Origin: Alphaproteobacteria bacterium
GTDB taxonomy: Bacteria > Pseudomonadota > Alphaproteobacteria > Reyranellales > Reyranellaceae
Assembly: GCA_019635875.1 (NCBI GenBank)
Contig: JAHBYP010000002.1
Span: forward strand, 62,001 to 126,000
Direction of reading: 5' to 3'
Length of the DNA: 64,000 nt
In this document: positions 16,137 through 25,476 of the stretch, in pieces
Numbering within the stretch: position 1 is the first letter of the stretch
Layout of the letters: each line of letters begins with the position of its first letter
Translations under genes and position numbers: made by a program
The notes under the pieces: generated by a model
What the model was told of the DNA's origin: nothing
Database searches by the model: none
The model's input: only the letters and a program-made list of their open reading frames with translations

Positions 16137-16994
16137 CTACTTGCCGCCGCCCAGGCCGTGCACGTACAGCGTCAGCATCTTGATGGTCGCCTCGTCAAGG
16201 CGGCCCTCCCAGTGCGGCATGGCGCCGGCGCGGGCGGCGAAGACGCTGTCGCGGATCGCCGCGCGCGTGCCGCCATAGAGCCAGATCTGGTCGTTGAGCG
16301 CCGGCGCGCCGAGCTCGCGGTTGCCCGAGCCGTCGTTCTGGTGGCAGGCGGCGCATTGCTCGACGAAGAGCGGCGCGCCGCGCGCGGCTCTGGCCGCATC
16401 GTGCGGCTGGCGCGACAGCGCCAGCACGTGCTCGACCACATCGTCGATCTGCGCCGGGCTCAGCATGCCGTCGGCGCCGAAGCGCGGCATCATCGAGAGG
16501 CGCGACTTGTCGTGCTCGCCGCGGATGCCGTAGCGGATGGTTTGCTCGATATCGGCCAGCGTGCCGCCCCAGATCCATTCGTCGTCGGCGAGGTTGGGAA
16601 AGCCGCGCGCGCCGGCGCCGCCCGTCTGGTGGCAGGCGGCGCAGTTGTTGTTGAAGGCGGCGCGGCCGCCGGTGCGGGCGAAGGCCAGCAGCTGCGGATC
16701 CTTGCGCACCTCCTCGATCGAGAGCGCGCGGATGCGGTCGACCATCGGCGCCTGCGCCTCGGTCGCCGCCTTCACGGTCTCGACGAGATCCTGGCGATTC
16801 GTGTGCTTCAGCAGGCCGTCGATCCCCGGGATCGACGGATAGAGCACGCTCCAGACGACGGCGAAGAGGATCGTGGCGTAGAAGGTGTAGAGCCACCAGC
16901 TCGGCAGCGGCGTGTTGAGTTCCTTGATGCCGTCCCATTCGTGACCGGTCGTCGACCGGCCGGTGACAGGATCGCGTTCGAATTCAGCGGCCAT
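16137..16994 (-). CDS. ccoP: Cbb3 oxidase diheme cytochrome c subunit CcoP (FixP)
   Basis: 285 residues: an N-terminal membrane helix (about 34-53) and two cytochrome c domains. The heme c sites are C118-AAC-H122 and C214-AAC-H218. Methionine axial ligands are likely in MMPRFG (about 168-173) and MPHWEG near the C-terminus. CcoP passes electrons from the bc1 complex or soluble cytochromes to CcoO and CcoN. It overlaps ccoQ by 11 nt at its start. Confidence 0.95.
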   Translation of the reverse strand: MAAEFERDPVTGRSTTGHEWDGIKELNTPLPSWWLYTFYATILFAVVWSVLYPSIPGIDGLLKHTNRQDLVETVKAATEAQAPMVDRIRALSIEEVRKDPQLLAFARTGGRAAFNNNCAACHQTGGAGARGFPNLADDEWIWGGTLADIEQTIRYGIRGEHDKSRLSMMPRFGADGMLSPAQIDDVVEHVLALSRQPHDAARAARGAPLFVEQCAACHQNDGSGNRELGAPALNDQIWLYGGTRAAIRDSVFAARAGAMPHWEGRLDEATIKMLTLYVHGLGGGK

Positions 16995-17160
16995 GGCGCG
17001 CGGCTCCTTCGGCCGGATCGTCGTTGAGCGGGATGCGCGCGGTCTCCTCGTACTGGGCGCGGCGTTTGGGCAGCAGCGCGGAGATCACCACGAGGGCGAA
17101 TACGGCGAAGAACCACACCGTCCACAGCGAGCGCAGATAAGGAACGTAGTCGGCAAGCAT
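16984..17160 (-). CDS. ccoQ: Cbb3 oxidase small subunit CcoQ (FixQ)
   Basis: 58 residues from ATG 17160 (MLADYVPYLRSLWTVWFFAV). One membrane helix spans roughly residues 11-31, and a short hydrophilic tail follows (LLPKRRAQYEETARIPLNDD), as is usual for CcoQ. It stabilises the association of CcoP with the core complex. GGAGG lies immediately upstream of the ATG. It sits between ccoO and ccoP, overlapping the latter by 11 nt. Confidence 0.93.
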   Translation of the reverse strand: MLADYVPYLRSLWTVWFFAVFALVVISALLPKRRAQYEETARIPLNDDPAEGAARHGR

Positions 17161-17171
17161 GGCTGCCTCCG

Positions 17172-17894
17172 TCACTGCTTGAGATGCTCGGGCTTGACGT
17201 CAGAGAAGCGCACCAGCGTGCCGAGCATCTGCAGGTAGGCGATCAGCGCGTCCATCTCGGTGAGGTGGGCGATGTTGCCATCGAAATTGCCGACGACGGC
17301 CTTGGGGTAGCGCTTGAGCAGCCCCGCGGTGTCGGCGTCGGGATTGGCCTGCGCCTCGAGGTCGGCGCGGGCGTTGGCCAGCATTTCCTCGGTATAGGGC
17401 ACGCCGACCGCGCGGTTCGTCTTGAGGTGCCTGACGATGTCGCCGGCTTTCAACCGGCGCATCAGGAACGGGTAGCCGGGCATGATCGATTCCGGCACCA
17501 CCGAGCGCGGCGCGATGAGATGCGCCATGTGCCACTCGTGCGAGTAGCGGCCGCCGACGCGTGCGAGATCCGGCCCGGTGCGCTTGGAGCCCCACTGGAA
17601 CGGATGGTCGTACATGCTCTCGGCCGCCAGGCTGTAGTGGCCGTAGCGCTCGTACTCGTCGCGGAACGGGCGGATCTGCTGGCTGTGGCAGAGATAGCAG
17701 CCCTCGCGGATGTAGATGTTGCGGCCGGCGAGCTCGAGCGGCGTGTAGGGCCGCACGCCCTTCACCCGCTCGATGGTGGTCTCGACGGTGAACAGCGGCA
17801 CGATCTCGGCGATGCCGCCGATGGTCACCGTCAGGAACGACAGCACGAGCAGCAGGACCGAGTTGCGCTCGATCAGGCCGTGGTTGAAACGCAT
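17172..17894 (-). CDS. ccoO: Cbb3 oxidase monoheme cytochrome c subunit CcoO (FixO)
   Basis: 240 residues from ATG 17894. A single N-terminal helix (about 12-35) anchors a periplasmic cytochrome c domain. The heme c site is C66-YLC-H70, directly followed by [10 protein letters not shown], a CcoO hallmark. A methionine ligand is likely in [10 protein letters not shown]. It relays electrons from CcoP to CcoN. The gene starts 14 nt after ccoN ends. Longer frames reaching 18506 only read into ccoN in another phase. Confidence 0.95.
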   Translation of the reverse strand: MRFNHGLIERNSVLLLVLSFLTVTIGGIAEIVPLFTVETTIERVKGVRPYTPLELAGRNIYIREGCYLCHSQQIRPFRDEYERYGHYSLAAESMYDHPFQWGSKRTGPDLARVGGRYSHEWHMAHLIAPRSVVPESIMPGYPFLMRRLKAGDIVRHLKTNRAVGVPYTEEMLANARADLEAQANPDADTAGLLKRYPKAVVGNFDGNIAHLTEMDALIAYLQMLGTLVRFSDVKPEHLKQ

Positions 17895-17908
17895 CGTCGC
17901 CTCCCCCT

Positions 17909-19429
17909 TCAGGCCGCGGCGGCCACGGCGAGACGGACGGGCTTCTCCGCCTTCTCGCCCGAGGTGACGGTGCGCCAGAGGTTGTAGATCATGATCAGGG
18001 CGCCGGTGAGGAACAGCACGCCGCCCAGCGCGCGGATGAAGTAGAAGGGCTTCATCGCCTCGACCGTCTCGATGAACGAATACTGTAGGAAGCCGAGCTC
18101 GTCGTAGGCACGCCACATCAGGCCCTGCATGATGCCGCTGACCCACATCGCGGTGATGTAGAGCACGATGCCGAGCGTCGCCGTCCAGAAGTGCCAGGCG
18201 ACCAGGGCGCGCGAGTAGATTTCCTTGCGGCCCCACAGGACGGGCACGAGGTAGTACAGCACACCGAAGGTGATGAAGGCGTTCCAGCCCAGCGCTCCGG
18301 AATGCACGTGACCGATGGTCCAGTCGGTGTAATGGCTGAGCCCGTTGACCTGCTTGATCGACATCATCGGCCCCTCGAAGGTCGACATGCCGTAGAAGCC
18401 GACCGAGGTGACCGTGAAACGCAGCGAAGGATCGGTGCGCAGCTTGTCCCAGGCGCCTGACAGCGTCATGAGGCCGTTGATCATGCCGCCCCAGGACGGC
18501 ATCCACAGCATCACCGAGAACACCATGCCGAGCGACTGCGCCCAGTCGGGCAGCGCGGTGTAGTGCAGGTGGTGCGGGCCGGCCCAGATGTAGAGGAAGA
18601 TCAGGGCCCAGAAATGGATGATCGACAGCCGGTAGGAATAGACCGGCCGGTTCGCCGCCTTGGGGATGAAGTAGTACATCATGCCCAGGAAGCCGGCGGT
18701 GAGGAAGAAGCCGACGGCGTTATGGCCGTACCACCACTGCGTCATCGCATCCTGCACGCCGGCCCAGACGATGTAGCTCTTGGCGCCGAAGACCGACACC
18801 GGCACGGCGGCGTTGTTGACGATGTGCAGCATCGCCACGGTGACGATGAAGGACAGCAGGAACCAGTTGGCGACGTAGATGTGGCGCTCGCGCCGCTTCA
18901 TGAGGGTGCCCAGGAAGACGATCAGGTAGACCACCCAGACCACGGTCAGCAGCAGGTCGACGTACCATTCGGGCTCGGCGTACTCCTTGCTCTGGGTGAC
19001 GCCCATCAGATAGCCGGTGGCGGCCATCACGATGAAAAGCTGGTAGCCCCAGAAGATGAACCAGCCGGCCGGCTCACCGCCGAACAGCCTGGTGTGGCAG
19101 GTGCGCTGCACGATGTAGAGCGAGGAGCCGATCAGCGCCGTGCCGCCGAAGGCGAAGATCGCCGCCGAGGTGTGCAGCGGGCGCAGCCGGCCGAAGGTCG
19201 TCCACTCCAGGTCGAGGTTGAGCTGCGGGATCGCCAGCTGCAGGGCAATCAGCACGCCGACCGCAAAAGCCGCAACGCCCCAGAAGCAGGTCGCAATGAC
19301 GAAGGCTCGGATGACGTTCTCGACCTGGTCCTCCTCGCCCGCCACGCGAACGAGGCCCCGCACGGCGGTGCCGGGTCGCGCGGTGGTCAGGGCGGAATGC
19401 GGGGCGCTGGGTGCTTCGGCAACGGACAT
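17909..19429 (-). CDS. ccoN: Cbb3 cytochrome c oxidase catalytic subunit CcoN (FixN)
   Basis: 506 residues from ATG 19429, with GAGGAAG upstream; a start at 19471 is possible but less well placed. Twelve membrane helices hold heme b, high-spin heme b3 and CuB. Histidine ligands are visible in [38 protein letters not shown] and [12 protein letters not shown]. CcoN reduces oxygen to water with high affinity. It heads the operon ccoNOQPGHIS plus two small ORFs, all on the minus strand. A perfect FNR/FixK box lies 60 nt above the start, consistent with induction by low oxygen. Confidence 0.96.
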   Translation of the reverse strand: MSVAEAPSAPHSALTTARPGTAVRGLVRVAGEEDQVENVIRAFVIATCFWGVAAFAVGVLIALQLAIPQLNLDLEWTTFGRLRPLHTSAAIFAFGGTALIGSSLYIVQRTCHTRLFGGEPAGWFIFWGYQLFIVMAATGYLMGVTQSKEYAEPEWYVDLLLTVVWVVYLIVFLGTLMKRRERHIYVANWFLLSFIVTVAMLHIVNNAAVPVSVFGAKSYIVWAGVQDAMTQWWYGHNAVGFFLTAGFLGMMYYFIPKAANRPVYSYRLSIIHFWALIFLYIWAGPHHLHYTALPDWAQSLGMVFSVMLWMPSWGGMINGLMTLSGAWDKLRTDPSLRFTVTSVGFYGMSTFEGPMMSIKQVNGLSHYTDWTIGHVHSGALGWNAFITFGVLYYLVPVLWGRKEIYSRALVAWHFWTATLGIVLYITAMWVSGIMQGLMWRAYDELGFLQYSFIETVEAMKPFYFIRALGGVLFLTGALIMIYNLWRTVTSGEKAEKPVRLAVAAAA

Positions 19430-19489
19430 CGGCGCGTCTTCCTCGGCGGGTCGGACGCCGCTCACTCGCATGCCGGGGCGTCGGGCTCA

Positions 19490-19503
19490 TTGATCCGGAT
19501 CAA
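19490..19503. promoter_or_regulatory. FNR/FixK box of the cco operon (TTGATCCGGATCAA)
   Basis: A fully palindromic 14-bp box. It lies 60 nt before ccoN on the minus strand and 51 nt before the DUF2189 gene on the plus strand, so a single site can serve both divergent promoters. Both the FnrN-like and FixK-like proteins of this window could bind it. Confidence 0.9.
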
Positions 19504-19554
19504 GGCGCGGGCGAAGGAGCCGCCGCAGGTTGCCGGCCATACGAGGAGACGCCC

Positions 19555-20352
19555 ATGTCGGACCCGACCGTGGCCGAGGAGGCCCCACCAGCCGCGCGCG
19601 CGATCCGCGGCGCGCCGCCCGAGGCGGTCTGGCGCTGGCTCGAGAAGGGCTGGCAGGACTTCCGCCGCGCACCCACCGTCGGCCTTGCCTATGGTCTGGG
19701 CGCCGTGGCGCTGAGCTACGCGGTCTGCTTCGGCCTGGTCCTGGGCGGCAAGGCCGAGCTGTTGCTGCCGGCGACCGGCGGCTTCTTCATGCTGGCGCCC
19801 ATGATCGTCAGCGGCCTCTACGACGTCAGCCGTCGCCTTGAGGCCGGCCAGCCCGTCTCGCTGTGGGCGGCGCTGTTCGCCTGGCGCTCGTCGGGCCAGA
19901 TCCTGCTGATGGGCGGCGTGCTGCTGTTCCTGCACATCGTCTGGATCCGGTTGGCGTTGCTGCTGTCGGCGCTCTTCCTGCACGGCGCCAACCCGGGCCT
20001 GGAGGGCCTGGTGCCGCTGATCCTCGGCTCGGGTCGCGGCCTGGCGCTGCTGGTCGTCGGCACCATCGTGGGCGGCGGGCTGGCGCTTCTCAGCTTCTAC
20101 ATCAGCGCCGTGTCGCTGCCGTTGATCGTCGACCGCGACGTCTCGGTGCCCGTCGCGATCGCGCGCAGTATCAACACGGTCAACGAGAACATCCACGCCA
20201 TGGGCCTGTGGGCGGCGCTGATCGTAGTCTTCGCCGGCATCGGCATCGCCACGGCCTTCATCGGCCTCGCGATCATCGTTCCGGTGCTGGCGCACGCCAC
20301 CTGGCACGCCTATCGCGAACTGGTGCCGCGTGGCAACCGACCCGCTGGCTAG
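19555..20352 (+). CDS. DUF2189-type integral membrane protein
   Basis: 265 residues from ATG 19555 behind GAGGAG. A soluble N-terminus containing WLEKGWQDFRRAPTVGLAYG, the DUF2189 signature, is followed by about six membrane helices. The function of the family is unknown, but members are often next to cbb3 oxidase genes. Here it is divergent from ccoN and shares the FNR/FixK box at 19490-19503. Its stop codon abuts that of the convergent DMT exporter with no gap. Confidence 0.82.
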   Translation: MSDPTVAEEAPPAARAIRGAPPEAVWRWLEKGWQDFRRAPTVGLAYGLGAVALSYAVCFGLVLGGKAELLLPATGGFFMLAPMIVSGLYDVSRRLEAGQPVSLWAALFAWRSSGQILLMGGVLLFLHIVWIRLALLLSALFLHGANPGLEGLVPLILGSGRGLALLVVGTIVGGGLALLSFYISAVSLPLIVDRDVSVPVAIARSINTVNENIHAMGLWAALIVVFAGIGIATAFIGLAIIVPVLAHATWHAYRELVPRGNRPAG

Positions 20353-21408
20353 CTAGTGTCGGTGTTGATGATGCATGTCGGGAGCGTGCTCATGTGAGTG
20401 CCGCAAGCGCGCGTGTCGGTGCGCATGTGCGTGCGGCTCTCCCGGCGGGTCGCCGGGAATGTGCTCGTGCCGATGGTGCTCGTCGTGAACATGGGCATGG
20501 TCGTGCTCCATCGGCTCGTGCACGTGCTCGTGCACATGATGCTCGGTCACGTGCAGCCACACGCCGACACCCATCAGCACACCGGCGGCAAGAAGCTGCA
20601 GCGACAGGCTCTCGCCCAGGACGGCCAGCGACGCGATGGCACCGAGGAATGGCGCGGTCGAGAAGTACGCACCCGTGCGCGCCGCACCGAGATGGCGCAA
20701 GGCGACGACAAACAGCGCCAGGCTGATTCCATAGCCGAGGAAGCCGACGATTCCAGCCATCGCGGACAGCTCGACCGCCGGCAGGGAGCCGCCAGCCGCC
20801 AGCCCCACCGCGACGTTCATCGGCCCGGCCACGAGTCCCTTGAGCTCGACGATGCGCAATGGATCGGACAGTGAAACCTTGCGGGTCAGGTTGTTGTCGA
20901 TACCCCATGCCAGGCACGCGCCAACGATCGCCAGCGGTCCCCAGGCGTTCGACAGCGACGGCTCGCCGCTCCACGACAGCACCAGCGCGCCGGCCACAAG
21001 ACAGCCCATGCCGAGCGCAATGCGGCGGTCGAAATGCTCGCGGAAGATGAACCAGGCGATCAGCGCGGTGGCCACGCCCTCTAGGGTCAGCAGCAGCGAT
21101 GCCGCAGCCGCCTCGGTGCGCGACAATCCCAGCATCAGCAGGATCGGCCCCAGGACGCCACCCGCCCCGATCGCACCCGCGAGCCAGGGCAGGTCCCGTC
21201 GAGAGAGGCTGGCCTCCGTCGCCTTCGCACTGCCACGGCGGCGATTGCGCAGCACACGCAGCACGGCAACGCCGCCACCTGCCCCACCATAGAGCAGGCC
21301 GGCGAGGATGAACGGATCGACACTGCCCAGGAGCAGCTTGGTCGCCGGAGTCGAGATGCCGAACAGGGCCGCGGCGACCAGGGCGTAGACGATAGCGGCG
21401 CGGTTCAT
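20353..21408 (-). CDS. DMT/EamA family exporter with a histidine-rich C-terminal tail
   Basis: 351 residues. Two EamA repeats of five helices each make up residues 1 to about 287. The last 63 residues hold 24 histidines in HxH-type runs (EHHVHEHVHEPMEHDHAHVH and further). DMT exporters release metabolites; a tail like this usually binds Zn, Ni, Co or Cu. The gene is third in a minus-strand run after the TauE/SafE and CPBP-type genes, downstream of an FNR/FixK box. A link to metal supply for the oxidase is plausible but only inferred. Confidence 0.8.
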   Translation of the reverse strand: MNRAAIVYALVAAALFGISTPATKLLLGSVDPFILAGLLYGGAGGGVAVLRVLRNRRRGSAKATEASLSRRDLPWLAGAIGAGGVLGPILLMLGLSRTEAAAASLLLTLEGVATALIAWFIFREHFDRRIALGMGCLVAGALVLSWSGEPSLSNAWGPLAIVGACLAWGIDNNLTRKVSLSDPLRIVELKGLVAGPMNVAVGLAAGGSLPAVELSAMAGIVGFLGYGISLALFVVALRHLGAARTGAYFSTAPFLGAIASLAVLGESLSLQLLAAGVLMGVGVWLHVTEHHVHEHVHEPMEHDHAHVHDEHHRHEHIPGDPPGEPHAHAHRHARLRHSHEHAPDMHHQHRH

Positions 21409-21441
21409 GACACAGCGATGTGGCGAGCCCGAAGGCGTCCG

Positions 21442-22200
21442 TCAATCGCGGTCACGACCGACCCGCCTGATCAGCAGCACATCGAGGGCGATCAGCAGCA
21501 GGAGCGCGAGGGCAGCCAGCGCCAGAAGTGGTCCCTGAGGCGACGCCATCCGGTGAAGCTGGCCACTGGTGGCAAGGGAGTCAGCCACGCCAATCGTCGC
21601 AAGGAAGTTGTGGAAGATGATCGTCGCGTAGATGTCCCGCGACACGAGGAAGACGACGCTGGTCAGCAGGCCGACGGCCGACAGGAAGGCAACCATGATG
21701 ACCGAGTCGAAAGGCGGACTGTGGCCGAAGTGGTAGAGCCCGAAGAAGGCGCTCGCGACGATTCCCGCCACGGCGCCGGCACGCCATTGCGGTGCACCGA
21801 GCGCGGGCCTGAGGAGCCCGCCGATGAGCGACCAGCACACCAGCGCTTCGGCGATGGAGACGGGCAGGACCTGAGCAAACACGTTGGCGATCACGATCGG
21901 GTCCCATGACGGCGCACCGCGCGCTGCAAAGGCCAGAATCCCGGCTGCCGCGCCGAGTGCCAGCCACGAAAATGATGGTGAACTTGCGCCGTACCCGGCA
22001 TCGTCGAGGCTGCCAGTACCCGAGCGCACCGCGATCGCCAGCACGATGGCCGTGCAGAGGGTTCCGATCAGCAGGTTCGCGACTGCCGCATAGATCAGCC
22101 GATCCACAACGGCATCGGGCCGCAGCAAGGTGCGCGGCCGCCCTTCCAGCAGCCATGTCGCAGCCATCCACAGCAGGAACAGCACCAGTGCCGCGCCCAT
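21442..22200 (-). CDS. CPBP-type intramembrane protein (putative protease)
   Basis: 252 residues from ATG 22200. Six to eight hydrophobic segments are visible. Two conserved-looking blocks, SAFFGLYHFGHSPPF and IYATIIFHNFLAT, match the H-containing motifs of CPBP (CAAX-processing/bacteriocin-immunity) intramembrane metalloproteases. The usual EExxxR motif is not obvious, so activity is uncertain. A longer frame to 22992 runs through the TauE/SafE gene out of phase and is rejected. It lies between the TauE/SafE and DMT genes, with gaps of 35 and 33 nt. Confidence 0.6.
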   Translation of the reverse strand: MGAALVLFLLWMAATWLLEGRPRTLLRPDAVVDRLIYAAVANLLIGTLCTAIVLAIAVRSGTGSLDDAGYGASSPSFSWLALGAAAGILAFAARGAPSWDPIVIANVFAQVLPVSIAEALVCWSLIGGLLRPALGAPQWRAGAVAGIVASAFFGLYHFGHSPPFDSVIMVAFLSAVGLLTSVVFLVSRDIYATIIFHNFLATIGVADSLATSGQLHRMASPQGPLLALAALALLLLIALDVLLIRRVGRDRD

Positions 22201-22235
22201 GGCCCGCGCATGCCGGTGGACCGTCAGCCTGGAAC

Positions 22236-22958
22236 TCAATGCGCCAGCCAAACGCCGAGTGCGGCGAGGTTGAGCGCCAGCAGCGGCCAGGTCAGGCGGC
22301 GCAGGCGCTCGCGCCAGCGGCGAGCGACCACCGCGCTGGCGCCGCTGAGCAGCGACAGCGGCAGCGCCGTCCCCAGCGCGAAGCTGGCCATGGCCAGCGC
22401 GCCTTGGAGCGCGCCGCCGGCGCTGACCGAAGCGGTGAGCGCGGCCAGGACCAGGCCGCATGGCAGGAAGCCCAGGCCGAGACCCATCGTCAGGTCGCCG
22501 AGGAAACCGGGTGCCGGCGCCAGACGGGTCACACGTCGGGCAAGCCATTCGCCGCCCGGCAGATGCAGGCGCGCGGGTCCGCCGATCATCCCCAGCACCA
22601 GCAGGAGCGCGGCGGCGCCGACGAAGAGCCCGCGCGACCAATCGAGCTCGCTGACCCGGGCGAAGCCTTCCGCCGCGCCGCCGGCCACTGCGCCAAAGCC
22701 GGCATATGTGAGCATACGGCCCAGGTGATAGCCCGGCAGCAGGGCCACGCGCAGTCGCGCCCATAGGCTGTTCTGCTGCGCACCGAGCAGACTCGCGACG
22801 CCGAGCGCGCGCGACAGGACGAAGGGACCGCACATCCCCAAGCAGTGTGTCGCACCGCCGACCAATCCAGTAACGAGCAATGCGACGTAGAGGGCCGTCT
22901 CCGGCGGCAGGCCAGCCAGCAACGCGGCAAGATCCCAGCCATGGTCGCGCTCGTGCAT
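22236..22958 (-). CDS. TauE/SafE-like membrane protein of the cbb3-associated type
   Basis: 240 residues with six or seven membrane helices. THCLGMCGPFVLSRAL at about 36-51 and GLGFLPCGLVLAALTAS are the hallmark cysteine motifs of the SafE/DsbD-like branch that often accompanies cco genes. Those family members are thought to aid copper or thiol handling for oxidase assembly, which is inference. It is the first gene of a minus-strand run (with the CPBP and DMT genes), and an FNR/FixK box lies 33 nt above its start. Confidence 0.85.
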   Translation of the reverse strand: MHERDHGWDLAALLAGLPPETALYVALLVTGLVGGATHCLGMCGPFVLSRALGVASLLGAQQNSLWARLRVALLPGYHLGRMLTYAGFGAVAGGAAEGFARVSELDWSRGLFVGAAALLLVLGMIGGPARLHLPGGEWLARRVTRLAPAPGFLGDLTMGLGLGFLPCGLVLAALTASVSAGGALQGALAMASFALGTALPLSLLSGASAVVARRWRERLRRLTWPLLALNLAALGVWLAH

Positions 22959-22991
22959 GGCACAGTTGAAGCGAAGCGAGCCGGCGCCTCA

Positions 22992-23005
22992 TTGATCCAG
23001 GTCAA
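22992..23005. promoter_or_regulatory. FNR/FixK box (TTGATCCAGGTCAA)
   Basis: Matches TTGA-N6-TCAA. It lies 33 nt before the TauE/SafE gene on the minus strand and 95 nt before the small gene at 23101 on the plus strand. Confidence 0.78.
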
Positions 23006-23100
23006 TCGCATCGCGGCACCTGCGCGTTATCTGCATGCAATCAAGAACGTTCGCGCCGGAATCCCTCGATCGCGCCGTTCGGGGAAGAACGGAGAGGCGC

Positions 23101-23391
23101 GTGGACGCCTATATGCCGAGGACGATCGTGATCCGCGAGGCCGACGAATGGTCGAACGGCAAGGGCGGCTCCTTCGTGTTTCACCTGATCTACGCGTTCG
23201 CGCCGATGGGCCATGACTTGGCGGCCGACCCGCCGCGACTGCCAACCGGCACGAGGCCGACCGGCGAGTGGCGCGCCTATCTGCTGTTGTCCGACGAGCG
23301 GAGCGAGATCGTCACCGGCTGGGGATTGCTTCGCGACGAGATCGAGCCCGTGCTGCGCGCCTGGCTGCGCCTGCGTGGCCTGCTCAGCTGA
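23101..23391 (+). CDS. Hypothetical protein, 96 residues
   Basis: GTG 23101 is chosen because GGAGAGG lies just upstream; an ATG at 23113 is in frame but too far from that site. The product is a small soluble protein (MPRTIVIREADEW, then GSFVFHLIYAFAPMG) with no family I recognise. A run of prolines and glycines in the centre suggests a compact single domain. It is divergent from the TauE/SafE gene and shares an FNR/FixK box, so it probably belongs to the oxygen-limited regulon. Confidence 0.6.
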   Translation: MDAYMPRTIVIREADEWSNGKGGSFVFHLIYAFAPMGHDLAADPPRLPTGTRPTGEWRAYLLLSDERSEIVTGWGLLRDEIEPVLRAWLRLRGLLS

Positions 23392-23408
23392 TCACCGGCA
23401 TCCTGACC

Positions 23409-24776
23409 TCAGTTCAGCGGCTGAGCTTGGCCTTCGTTCGGCACGACGCAGCGCCAGCCCAGCTCCTGCCTGATGCGCGCGGCGAGGGCGGCCGAAGCCT
23501 GCTCCTCGCCATGGACGATGAAGGTGCGGCGCGGTGGCCGGCGAAAGCCACCGAGCCATCGCATGATCTCGCCCGCGTCGGCGTGCGCCGACAGCATCGG
23601 CAGCTCGTCGATCTCGGCGCGGATTGGAACGAGCTGACCGTACATCTTCACTTCCATCGCGCCCGCCAGCAGCGCCGCCCCGCGCGTGCCCGCGGCCTGG
23701 AAGCCCGCGAACAGGACGGTGGTGCGCGGGTCGGGGCCAAAGGCGCGCAGGTGGTGCAGGACTCGTCCGCCGGTGAGCATGCCGCTGGCGGAGATCACGA
23801 CCTTGGGAATCGCGCTGTGGCTGAGCGCGCGCGACTCCTCCACGGTCTGGACGTAGCGCGCCACCGCCATGGCCTTGCGGCAATCGCCCGGCGACAGGCG
23901 GTGGTCTTCGGGGTGTCGCTGCAGGATGTCGCCGGCGTCTGTCGCCATCGGGCTGTCGAGGTAGATCGGCACAAGCGGGATGCGTCCGGCCCGCTTGAGC
24001 TTCCAGAACAGGTGGAGCAACTCCTGCGCACGGCCGACCGCGAAGGCCGGAATCAGCATTGTGCCGCCGCGCCCCACGGTGCGCTCGACGATCGCCAGCA
24101 AGGCCTCTGCCGGATCGATGCGCGCATGCAGCCGATCGCCATAGGTCGATTCGACCACCAGCTCTTCGCATTCGCCGATCGGCGCCGGATCGGCCATCAG
24201 CGGGTCGCCATAGCGTCCGAGGTCGCCGGAGAACGCAATGCGGCGGTGCCCCCACTCGATCTCGGCCGTCGCCGCCCCCAGGATGTGGCCGGCGCGGCGC
24301 AGCATGAGCCGGGCACCGAATCCCAGGTCGATCGGCACCGCGAAGTCGATCGGCACCAGCCGCTCGAGCGCGCGCTCGGCGTCCGCCTGATCGTAGAGCG
24401 GCAGCGCCGGCCTGTGCTTCGAGAAGCCATGCTTGTTGGCGAAGGCGGCATCGCTTTCCTGGATCTTCGCGCTGTCGAGCAGCAGCAGCCGGCACAGTTC
24501 GGCCGTGGCGTGCGTGCAGTAGACCGGGCCACGAAAACCCTCGCGCACCAATTTCGGCAGATAGCCCGAATGGTCGAGATGGGCGTGCGTCAGGACCACG
24601 CCGTCGATCGTTTCCGGCGGTACGGCAAACGGCGCCCAGTTCTTCAGCCGCAGTTGCTTGAGGCCCTGAAACAGGCCGCAGTCGATCAAGACGCGCCGGC
24701 GCCCTCCGTCCAGCAGGTGACGCGACCCGGTGACGGTTCCCGCGGCGCCCAGACAGGTCAAGGTCAGTGTCGCCAT
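23409..24776 (-). CDS. Metallo-beta-lactamase/beta-CASP fold ribonuclease-like protein
   Basis: 455 residues. The metal site motif THAHLDHSGYLPKL (HxHxDH) lies near residue 64-77, with GHILGAA and GDLGRYGDP further on. The beta-CASP insert (SPMATDAGDIL) and the C-terminal block LSAHADAGEIMRWLGG complete the pattern of YSH1/CPSF-73-like RNA nucleases in bacteria. It probably acts as an RNA exo- or endonuclease. It lies 67 nt downstream of hsp20 on the same strand and may be transcribed from the same FNR/FixK-controlled promoter. Confidence 0.85.
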   Translation of the reverse strand: MATLTLTCLGAAGTVTGSRHLLDGGRRRVLIDCGLFQGLKQLRLKNWAPFAVPPETIDGVVLTHAHLDHSGYLPKLVREGFRGPVYCTHATAELCRLLLLDSAKIQESDAAFANKHGFSKHRPALPLYDQADAERALERLVPIDFAVPIDLGFGARLMLRRAGHILGAATAEIEWGHRRIAFSGDLGRYGDPLMADPAPIGECEELVVESTYGDRLHARIDPAEALLAIVERTVGRGGTMLIPAFAVGRAQELLHLFWKLKRAGRIPLVPIYLDSPMATDAGDILQRHPEDHRLSPGDCRKAMAVARYVQTVEESRALSHSAIPKVVISASGMLTGGRVLHHLRAFGPDPRTTVLFAGFQAAGTRGAALLAGAMEVKMYGQLVPIRAEIDELPMLSAHADAGEIMRWLGGFRRPPRRTFIVHGEEQASAALAARIRQELGWRCVVPNEGQAQPLN

Positions 24777-24843
24777 GAGTCCCTGTCGACTAGGCCGGGC
24801 CGGACCGCCGCGCCACCTTCCACGAGGGGCGCGGCGCGCCGGA

Positions 24844-25332
24844 TCAGGCCTGCTTGATCTCGATCTGCTTGCCGCGCGGCGCCGGGTTGGTCGCCTTGCC
24901 GATCGTCAGCGTCAGCAGGCCCTTGGCAAAGGACGCGGTGATGCCGTTGCGGTCGGCGTCGGCCGGCAGGGAGAAGGACCGGGTGAAGCTGCCGTAGCTG
25001 CGCTCGGTATAGTGGGTCTTCTCGTCGGTGCGCTCGACCTTCTTCTCGCCGGTGATGCTCACCACGTCGTCGTTGACCGTTACCTTGACGTCCTTCTCGT
25101 CGAGGCCGGGCAATTCCACCGTCAGCGTGTAGTGCCTGTCGTTCTCCTTCACCTCGACATTCGGCATGTGCTCGAAGGCGCGCAGCGCCCGCGGCTCGCC
25201 CGTCGCCGGCTCGGGCGACCAGCTGAACGGCCAGCCCTGGCTCATGCGGCTGAAGAGACGATCGATATCGCCGAACGCGCCGAACGGACGCGCCGGAGCG
25301 GTGGCGGGGGTCTTCGGAGCAATATTGGCCAT
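24844..25332 (-). CDS. Hsp20/alpha-crystallin small heat-shock protein
   Basis: 162 residues. A variable N-terminus (GAFGDIDRLFSRM) leads into the alpha-crystallin domain (about 52-150), with ELPGLDEKDVKVTVNDDV and the GLLTLTIGK motif. The IEIKQA tail holds an I-x-I anchor. Such chaperones hold unfolding proteins without ATP. An FNR/FixK box lies 77 nt upstream, recalling the oxygen-regulated Hsp20 proteins of other dormancy regulons. The beta-CASP gene follows on the same strand. Confidence 0.93.
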   Translation of the reverse strand: MANIAPKTPATAPARPFGAFGDIDRLFSRMSQGWPFSWSPEPATGEPRALRAFEHMPNVEVKENDRHYTLTVELPGLDEKDVKVTVNDDVVSITGEKKVERTDEKTHYTERSYGSFTRSFSLPADADRNGITASFAKGLLTLTIGKATNPAPRGKQIEIKQA

Positions 25333-25409
25333 CGTAGATCTCCCTCATGGGACTGGATCGGCGGAAGTCGCCGATTTGCTGAGGCTAGGAGCACTCCATC
25401 CGGCCCGCC

Positions 25410-25423
25410 TTGACGCCGATCAA
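25410..25423. promoter_or_regulatory. FNR/FixK box (TTGACGCCGATCAA)
   Basis: TTGA-N6-TCAA match between hsp20 (77 nt, minus strand) and the small gene at 25477 (53 nt, plus strand). Confidence 0.75.
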
Positions 25424-25476
25424 GGCGCGGCATCGCAAGTCGATGCTTGATGATCGTGTTGCATGGAGCAGAATCG

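Noticed and set aside
14559..17027. An 822-codon plus-strand frame opposite ccoG and ccoP
   Set aside because: The opposite strand carries clear CcoG and CcoP motifs; this frame is an antisense artefact of GC-rich codons.
21442..22992. A 516-residue reading of the CPBP-type gene
   Set aside because: The first half is an out-of-phase reading of the TauE/SafE gene. The real gene starts near 22200.
23113..23391. ATG 23113 as start of the small gene after the TauE/SafE box
   Set aside because: The only good ribosome binding site is too far from it; GTG 23101 fits better.
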